Below, one piece after another: positions 55,971-64,000 of a DNA stretch of 64,000 nt (positions are counted from its first letter, which is position 1; each line of letters starts with the position of its first letter). This stretch comes from Variovorax sp037204085 (GTDB lineage Bacteria; Pseudomonadota; Gammaproteobacteria; Burkholderiales; Burkholderiaceae_C), in the NCBI RefSeq assembly GCF_037204085.1, contig NZ_JBBCBW010000010.1:1-64000 (forward strand), in the 5' to 3' direction. A program made the position numbers and the translations under genes. The notes beneath the pieces were generated by a model, which searched no databases, had not been told where the DNA came from, and was given only the letters and a program-made list of their open reading frames with translations.

Positions 55971-56453
55971 ATGGCAGTAGACATGTTCATGCGCGTCGAG
56001 GGCGCAAACGGCGAATCCAAGGACTCGAACCATAAGGACTGGACGGATATCAAGTCGTTTGCATGGGGAGCGACGCAGCCTGGAAACATGGTCAGCGGCG
56101 GTGGCGGCGGTGTGGGCAAGGCAAGCTTCAACGACCTGCAGGTTCTTGCGCGCATCGACAAGGCGGCCCCGTCCGTCATGAAGAACTGCGCAAGCGGCAA
56201 GCACCTGAGCAAGGTCGAAGTGTCGGTGTGCAAGGCCGGTGGCTCGCAGATCGAATACACCCGCGTCACGCTCGAAGAAGTGCTGGTGACCTCGGTGCAG
56301 TACACGGCCGAGCAGGGCAGCGATGCGGTGCTGGTGCAATTTGCCTTCCAGGCCGCCAAGGTGAAGCAGCAGTACTGGGAACAGACGGACAAGGGCGGCA
56401 AGGGCGCCGAAACCGTTCTGGCCTGGAACATCAAGGAAAACCGGGAAGCCTGA
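55971..56453 (+). CDS. hcp: T6SS tube protein Hcp (TssD)
   Basis: 160 residues, Hcp1 family. MAVDMFMRVEGANGESKD start, KSFAWGATQ, HLSKVEVSVCKAGGS and a C-terminal beta strand ending LAWNIKENREA. It builds the hexameric inner tube that is fired and can carry small effectors. A GGGGG ribosome site precedes the ATG, fitting its usual high expression. Confidence 0.96.
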   Translation: MAVDMFMRVEGANGESKDSNHKDWTDIKSFAWGATQPGNMVSGGGGGVGKASFNDLQVLARIDKAAPSVMKNCASGKHLSKVEVSVCKAGGSQIEYTRVTLEEVLVTSVQYTAEQGSDAVLVQFAFQAAKVKQQYWEQTDKGGKGAETVLAWNIKENREA

Positions 56454-56572
56454 TTCCCGTTCTTGCCTGACCGACTCCGCGCGCGCCGCATGGCGGCGTG
56501 CCGCGGGGCTCCGGTCACCCGCAGATATTCACCGGCGGCCTGCGGCCGCATGCGAGTCAATGAGGAAGTTTC

Positions 56573-57439
56573 ATGGGCGATGGGTTTGCAGTGCTGGGCG
56601 AGCGCTCCGTGGCCGAGCACACCGAATGGGTACAGCGGCAGATCCGCGCGCAGCCCCAGAACGCCAGCCTGCGGCTTGCCCTCGGCCACTTTCTTGCGTT
56701 GCGCGGCGAATGGCAGCGGGCTGAAGACCAGCTCAAGCTCGCCGCGAAGATCGATCCTTCTTTTGCTCCTGCCAGCGCCACCTGTGCGATGGCCCTGGCA
56801 GCCGAGCGCCACCGAACAGAATTCTGGAACGGCGGCCGTGCGCCGGCCGTCATTGCCGGCGATGCAGACTGGGTCGCGGGGCTGATTGCCGCCGCGGCGC
56901 TGCCGCCCGAGCAGGCCGCGCAAGCGGCCGACCTGCGCGAGGCTGCGCGTCAGGCGGCGCCCGCCTTGCAGGGCACCCTGAGCTGTGTCGACCGGTCCGA
57001 TTCACGCGCCGCGCAGGCCATTGACGGCGAGCCGGTGCAAAGCATCGAGTTCGCATGGCTTTGCGACGGCGACGTGCGCATTGGCGCCGTGCTCGAACTG
57101 CTCACGCCTTCGGGCTATGCATGGCTGCCGCTGCCGGCGGTGCGGCGCCTCAAGTTTTCGCGTCCGCAGCATCTGGTCGACCTGCTGTGGGCGCCGGCCG
57201 AAATCGTGCTGCACGACGGCCGCGGGCTCAACGGCCTAGTGCCGGTGCGCTACCCCGGCGCGCTCGACGCGCTGGAAGACGAAGCGGCACTGGGCCGCCG
57301 CACCGACTGGCTGCCGCTGGCCGGTGAAGAGCAATACGCCGGCGTGGGCCAGCGCACGCTGATCAGCGAAGCCGGCGATCATTCGCTGCTCGACATTCGC
57401 CTTGTCGAGTTTGCCGCAGCGGAGAGCGTTGCCCAGTGA
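56573..57439 (+). CDS. tagJ: T6SS accessory protein TagJ (ImpE family)
   Basis: 288 residues. N-terminal helical repeat (LGERSVAEHTEWVQRQIRAQPQNASLRLALGHFLALRGEW) and a C-terminal ImpE domain (FAWLCDGDVRIGAVLELLTPSGYAWLPL, LLWAPAEIVLHDG, GVGQRTLISEAGDHSLLDIR). TagJ binds TssB and assists sheath handling; it is found only in some T6SS classes. A 119-nt gap separates it from hcp. Overlaps tssE (GTGA). Confidence 0.93.
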   Translation: MGDGFAVLGERSVAEHTEWVQRQIRAQPQNASLRLALGHFLALRGEWQRAEDQLKLAAKIDPSFAPASATCAMALAAERHRTEFWNGGRAPAVIAGDADWVAGLIAAAALPPEQAAQAADLREAARQAAPALQGTLSCVDRSDSRAAQAIDGEPVQSIEFAWLCDGDVRIGAVLELLTPSGYAWLPLPAVRRLKFSRPQHLVDLLWAPAEIVLHDGRGLNGLVPVRYPGALDALEDEAALGRRTDWLPLAGEEQYAGVGQRTLISEAGDHSLLDIRLVEFAAAESVAQ

Positions 57440-57999
57440 GTGCCCTTTTGCCAGCCAGCCGCTCGCCCATGGAGGCCGATGGCGACCACCAGCAAGAAAG
57501 CGTTGCACGCGACCGCTTGCAGCCGGTGCTGCTCGACCGCCTGACCGACAAGCAGCCGCAGACCCGCCAGGAGCGCGCGGGCGCGTTCCTGATGAGCGGC
57601 AAGCTGCTGCGCGATTCGGTGCTGCGCGACTTGCAGTGGCTGCTCAACACCACCAACTTCGGCGCTGACCACAACATCAACGCCATGCCGCGCGCGCGGC
57701 GCTCGGTCGTGAACTACGGCGTGCGCGGCTGGGCCGGCGGGCGCATGTCGGAAGTCGACTTTGCCGACGTCGAGGCCGCCATTCGCGCGGCCATCATCGA
57801 CTTCGAGCCACGCATCATGAAAGACAGCATCGACGTGCGCTGCGTGACCGACTCCACCGACCTGGAGCACCACAACCTGCTCGCGCTCGAGATCCGCGGC
57901 ACGCTGTGGTCGGTGCCTTACCCCATTGAATTCATCCTGCGCTCCGAGCTCGACCTCGAAAGCGGCCACATGATCTTGCGCCCGACGGGAGGGCTCTGA
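57436..57999 (+). CDS. tssE: T6SS baseplate protein TssE (gp25-like)
   Basis: 187 residues. The gp25-type lysozyme-like fold lacks catalytic function. Blocks: VLRDLQWLLNTTNF, RSVVNYGVRGWAG and the glutamate-containing IRAAIIDFEPRI (the EPR-type motif of gp25/TssE). GTG start overlaps the tagJ stop; the stop overlaps the tssF start (TGATG at 57997-58001). Part of the baseplate wedge with TssF and TssG. Confidence 0.94.
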   Translation: MSALLPASRSPMEADGDHQQESVARDRLQPVLLDRLTDKQPQTRQERAGAFLMSGKLLRDSVLRDLQWLLNTTNFGADHNINAMPRARRSVVNYGVRGWAGGRMSEVDFADVEAAIRAAIIDFEPRIMKDSIDVRCVTDSTDLEHHNLLALEIRGTLWSVPYPIEFILRSELDLESGHMILRPTGGL

Positions 58000-59870
58000 T
58001 GGACGCGCGGCTGCTCGATTACTACAACCGCGAGCTCACCTACATGCACGAGCTCGGCGCCGAGTTCGCGCAGCGGTATCCGAAGATTGCCGGGCGGCTG
58101 GGCATGCGCGGCATCGAGGTCAGCGATCCCTATGTGGAGCGGCTGCTCGAAGGCTTCAGTTTTCTCACGGCGCGTATCCAGCTCAAGATGGATGCGGAGT
58201 TTCCGCGCTTCTCGCAGCGGCTGCTGGAGGTGGTGTACCCGAACTTTCTTGCGCCGCTGCCCGCCATGGGCGTGGTGCAGATCGACGGCAATCTCAACGA
58301 AGGCTCGCTGAAGGCCGGGTACGAGCTGCCGCGCCACACCATCCTGCGCGGCCGCATGATCAAGGGCGAGCAGACGGCCTGCGAATTTCGCACCGGCCAT
58401 GCTGTCACGCTGTGGCCCATCAAGATTGCCGAGGCGGGCATCGGCCCCGTGCCGGCGGAAATTGCGCACGCCATGCCAGTGGTTGCGCGCCAGGCCAAGA
58501 GCGCCATCACCATCAAGCTCGAAGCGGTGGGCGGCGCCCGGTTTGCCGAAATGCCGCTCGACCGGCTCGAGTTTTTTCTTTCAGGCGCCGAGCTGCATGC
58601 GCTGCGCGTGCTCGAGCTGGCGGTGCACCACAGCGTGGGCGCCGTGTGCCGCAGCGGCCCGGGCAGCACCGCGCGCATCGTGCCGCTGGGCGACGAGGCC
58701 ATTCGCCACGAAGGCTTCGACCCCGACCAGTCGCTGTTGCCCTACGACGCGCGCTCGTTCCAGGGCTACCGGCTGCTGCACGAGTACTTCGCCTTCCCCG
58801 ATCGCTACCTGTTCTTCAGCGTGAAGAACCTGCGCGCCGCGGCCGCCGCCATGAGCGGCGGCACGATGGAAATCGTCATCCTGCTTGACCGCGCCGACAG
58901 CGACCTGGAACGGGTTGTCGATGCGCGGCACTTCTCGCTCTTCTGCACGCCCATCATCAACCTGGTGCCGCGCCGCAGCGACCGCATTCCGGTCGGGCCG
59001 GGGCAGCATGAGCACCATGCGGTGATCGACCGCACCCGGCCGCGCGACTTCGAGATATTTACCGTCGAGCGCGTCACGGGCCACATGAGCAACGGCTCCG
59101 AGGAGCGGGAGTTCAGGCCGTTCCTAGGCTCCTTCGCGGCCGACGACGGCGACTTCGGTTCTTACTTTTCGCTGCGCCGCGAGCCGCGCCTGGTGTCCGA
59201 CCGCGCCCGCGCACAAGGCACCCGCACCAGCTACACCGGCAGCGAGGTGTATGTGTCGCTGGTCGACCAGCACGACGCGCCCTTTCCACACAGCCTGCGG
59301 CACATCACCATCGATGCGCTGTGCACCAACCGCGACCTGCCGCTGCTGCTGCCCACGGGGCTCGAGTCCGATTTCACCCTGCGCGTATCGGCGCCGGTGC
59401 GCGCGGTGCGCATATTGCGCGGCCCGTCGCGGCCGTATCCCGCATTGGCGGAAGGCGCGCTCACCTGGCGCCTCATCAGCCACCTGGGCCTCAACTACCT
59501 GAGCCTGACCGACGTCGATGCCAACCAGGGCGCGGCCGCGCTGCGCGAGATGCTCGACCTGTACGGCAACCTGGCCGACCCCGCGGTGCGCCGGCAGATC
59601 CAGGGCGTGCGCTCGATGGCGCTGGCGCCCGTGTTCCGCCGGTTGCCCGAGCCGGGCCCGATTGTCTTCGGCCGCGGCGTGGAGGTGGCGCTGAAGATCG
59701 ACGAGGTCGCCTTCTCGGGTTCGAGCCCCTATCTTTTCGGCGCTGTGCTGGAGCAGTTCTTCAGCCGGCATGTGTCGCTCAACGCGTTCACCGAGTTCGC
59801 GCTCTCCAGCCTGCAGCGCGGAGAAATCGCGCGATGGGCGCCCCGCATCGGACGCCGCCCCGCCGTATGA
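57999..59870 (+). CDS. tssF: T6SS baseplate protein TssF
   Basis: 623 residues, standard length. MDARLLDYYNRELTYMHELGAEFAQRYPKIAGRL is the family N-terminus, followed by DPYVERLLEGFSFLTARIQLKMD and the C-terminal FGRGVEVALKIDE and FSRHVSLNAF. Core of the wedge complex around VgrG. Translational overlap with tssE and tssG. Confidence 0.97.
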   Translation: MDARLLDYYNRELTYMHELGAEFAQRYPKIAGRLGMRGIEVSDPYVERLLEGFSFLTARIQLKMDAEFPRFSQRLLEVVYPNFLAPLPAMGVVQIDGNLNEGSLKAGYELPRHTILRGRMIKGEQTACEFRTGHAVTLWPIKIAEAGIGPVPAEIAHAMPVVARQAKSAITIKLEAVGGARFAEMPLDRLEFFLSGAELHALRVLELAVHHSVGAVCRSGPGSTARIVPLGDEAIRHEGFDPDQSLLPYDARSFQGYRLLHEYFAFPDRYLFFSVKNLRAAAAAMSGGTMEIVILLDRADSDLERVVDARHFSLFCTPIINLVPRRSDRIPVGPGQHEHHAVIDRTRPRDFEIFTVERVTGHMSNGSEEREFRPFLGSFAADDGDFGSYFSLRREPRLVSDRARAQGTRTSYTGSEVYVSLVDQHDAPFPHSLRHITIDALCTNRDLPLLLPTGLESDFTLRVSAPVRAVRILRGPSRPYPALAEGALTWRLISHLGLNYLSLTDVDANQGAAALREMLDLYGNLADPAVRRQIQGVRSMALAPVFRRLPEPGPIVFGRGVEVALKIDEVAFSGSSPYLFGAVLEQFFSRHVSLNAFTEFALSSLQRGEIARWAPRIGRRPAV

Positions 59871-61011
59871 GTGCGCTGCACGCCACCAATGCTTCGGCGG
59901 CACCGTCGACCGTGCCCGATGAGCCAACTGCGGTTGCTCAGCCTGCGCGGCGCGGCGCGCCAGAGGCCGATCCGGTCTTGTGGGCCGGCCTCGTCGACCA
60001 GCCTTTCGAGCATGACCTCTTCATGCTGCTGCGCCGGCTCGATGCACAAGGCGGCCATCCTTTGCTGGGCCGCGCGCCGCGCCCGCTCGACGAGCCGCTG
60101 CGCCTGGGGCAGGAGCCCTCGATGGCGTTCGCGCCGTCGAACGTCTCCGGCGTGGATGTGGACGGCGACGGCCCGCCGCGCATCTCGATCTACGGCTTCG
60201 GACTGTTCGGCCCCAACGGGCCGCTGCCGCTGCACCTGACCGAGTACGCACGCGAGCGCAAGCGCCATCACAGCGACAACACGCTCAGCGCCTTTGCCGA
60301 CCTGTTCCATCACCGGCTGATCCTGCTGTTCTACCGCGCCTGGGCCGATGCGCAGTCGGTCAACAGCCTCGACCGCCCCGACGGCCACCGCTTTGTCGAC
60401 TACGTGGCCAGCCTCATGAACATGGGGCAGCCGGGCCTCAAGGAGCGCGACCGCATTGCCGACCATGCGCGCACTTTCATGGCCGGGCATCTGGTGCGGC
60501 AGACGCGCAACCCCGAAGGGCTGATCCAGATACTCAAGCTGTACTTCGGCGTGCCTGTGCGCGTCGACGAATTCGTGAGCGGCTGGGTGATGATCGACGA
60601 CCGGCAGGTGAGCCGGCTCGGCCTCTTCGGGCGCAACCACCAGCTGGGCGGCGGCGCGACCATCGGCCTGGCGGTGCGCGATGCGCAAAGCAAATTTCGC
60701 CTGGAGCTGGGCCCGCTCTCGCAAGACGAATTCCGCCAGTTCTTGCCAGGCAGCAAGCGGCTGCAGCAGGTGGTCGACTGGGTGCGCCAGTACGTTGGCA
60801 TCGAGTTTGCCTGGGAGCTGCGGCTGGTGCTCAAGAAAGAGGAAGCCCGCGGCATGCAACTGAGCGGCGGGCAGCGGCTCGGCTGGGGCAGCTGGCTCGG
60901 CACGCGCCTCTCTGACACCGATGCAGGCGACATGGTGTTCCAGCCCGAAGCATTGTTTTCCCGTTCCGCATCGGCAGCTTCCGTGGCGGCTGAAGTTTCT
61001 TCCATGGCCTT

Positions 61012-61015
<4 letters not shown>
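59867..61015 (+). CDS. tssG: T6SS baseplate protein TssG
   Basis: 382 residues. Family blocks: FEHDLFMLLRRLDAQGG, RLGQEPSMAFAPSNV, YGFGLFGPNGPLPLHLTEYARER and LGRNHQLGGGATIGLAV. The ATG at 59867 overlaps the tssF stop (ATGA), and the N-terminus is Ala/Pro-rich. Partner of TssF in the baseplate. Confidence 0.96.
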
Positions 61016-63756
<2,741 letters not shown>

Positions 63757-63776
63757 GCGAAGAAAGGGAGTAAGCC

Positions 63777-64000
63777 ATGGCCACCCGAATCGTCAAAGCC
63801 CACACGCCACTGGCGGAAGACCAGCTGATATTCCGCTCGATGCATGGCACCGAGGGACTGTCGCAGCTGTTCGAGTTTGAGGTGGATCTGTTGAGCCCGA
63901 GCGTGTCGCTCGACATGAAGTCGGTGCTGGGCAAGCCGCTCTCGCTTGAGATACAGACGGTCGGCGAGCCGCGTTTTCTCAACGGGCAGATCGTGCGCTT
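63777..64000 (+). CDS. vgrG: T6SS spike protein VgrG (TssI), 5' part only
   Basis: The first 74 codons are inside the window: MATRIVKAHTPLAEDQLIFR, then LSQLFEFEVDLLSPS and PLSLEIQTVGEPRFLNGQI, the usual N-terminus of VgrG/Vgr family proteins (gp27-like domain). It starts 20 nt after clpV with AAAGGGAG as ribosome site. VgrG forms the tip of the tube; effector and immunity genes would be expected beyond the right edge. Confidence 0.92.
   Translation, partial: MATRIVKAHTPLAEDQLIFRSMHGTEGLSQLFEFEVDLLSPSVSLDMKSVLGKPLSLEIQTVGEPRFLNGQIVR

Overview
The window is high-GC DNA with dense, often stop/start-overlapping genes, typical of a betaproteobacterium of the Comamonadaceae; Variovorax is the closest match I can suggest. 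Supporting points are an SAH riboswitch before metH, methionine synthase split into two genes, a complete five-enzyme hut pathway, a LivH-LivM fused transporter and a T6SS operon of the A-B-C-Hcp-TagJ-E-F-G-H-VgrG order. No tRNA, rRNA, CRISPR, prophage or intact insertion sequence was seen. The genus is an inference; the families are read from the translated sequence.

Layout. 0.1-10.6 kb: histidine utilisation, with hutC repressor, hutH, hutU, an IclR-type regulator with a palindromic operator candidate, a polar amino-acid ABC binding protein and permease (no ATPase), hutD, hutI, hutF and hutG. Together these convert histidine to glutamate, formate and two ammonia. 10.6-17.0 kb: split cobalamin-dependent methionine synthase (homocysteine half, then the folate/B12/activation half), separated by an SH3 protein and a divergent LysR/PACE-efflux pair. 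The second half is preceded by an SAH riboswitch and a helix that can mask its ribosome binding site. 17.0-20.2 kb: a membrane glycosyltransferase, a GT2 enzyme and GtrA, overlapping, probably for lipid-linked sugar transfer.

20.3-38.4 kb is the most interesting part: a nicotinamide/nicotinate catabolic island arranged around a divergent promoter with two dyads at 23.23-23.28 kb. Leftward run fpr, tetR and enamidase. Rightward run 6-hydroxynicotinate reductase, a UPF0280 (ApbE-superfamily) protein, two AA_synth-family paralogues, a Liv-type ABC transporter with a fused permease, a Tat-exported nicotinamidase, a second binding protein, and NicA/NicB (2Fe-2S subunit; molybdopterin plus tri-haem cytochrome c). 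This joins an aerobic cytochrome-linked nicotinate hydroxylase to the reductive 6-hydroxynicotinate reductase/enamidase route known from Eubacterium barkeri and compatible with the Azorhizobium reductive pathway. Palindromic repeats lie between nicA and nicB and in frame inside nicB.

38.4-52.5 kb: a mixed accessory stretch with three alpha/beta hydrolases, an aldehyde dehydrogenase with an altered catalytic motif, a diguanylate cyclase, a small membrane protein, a VOC protein, an ankyrin protein, an EamA transporter, an OxlT-like MFS carrier divergent from an AhpD-like protein with an FNR-type dyad between them, an acetyltransferase remnant and an FAH-family enzyme. 52.6-64.0 kb: a type VI secretion operon (tssA, tssB, tssC, hcp, tagJ, tssE, tssF, tssG, clpV, start of vgrG) that runs off the right edge; the membrane-complex genes tssJKLM are not in this window.
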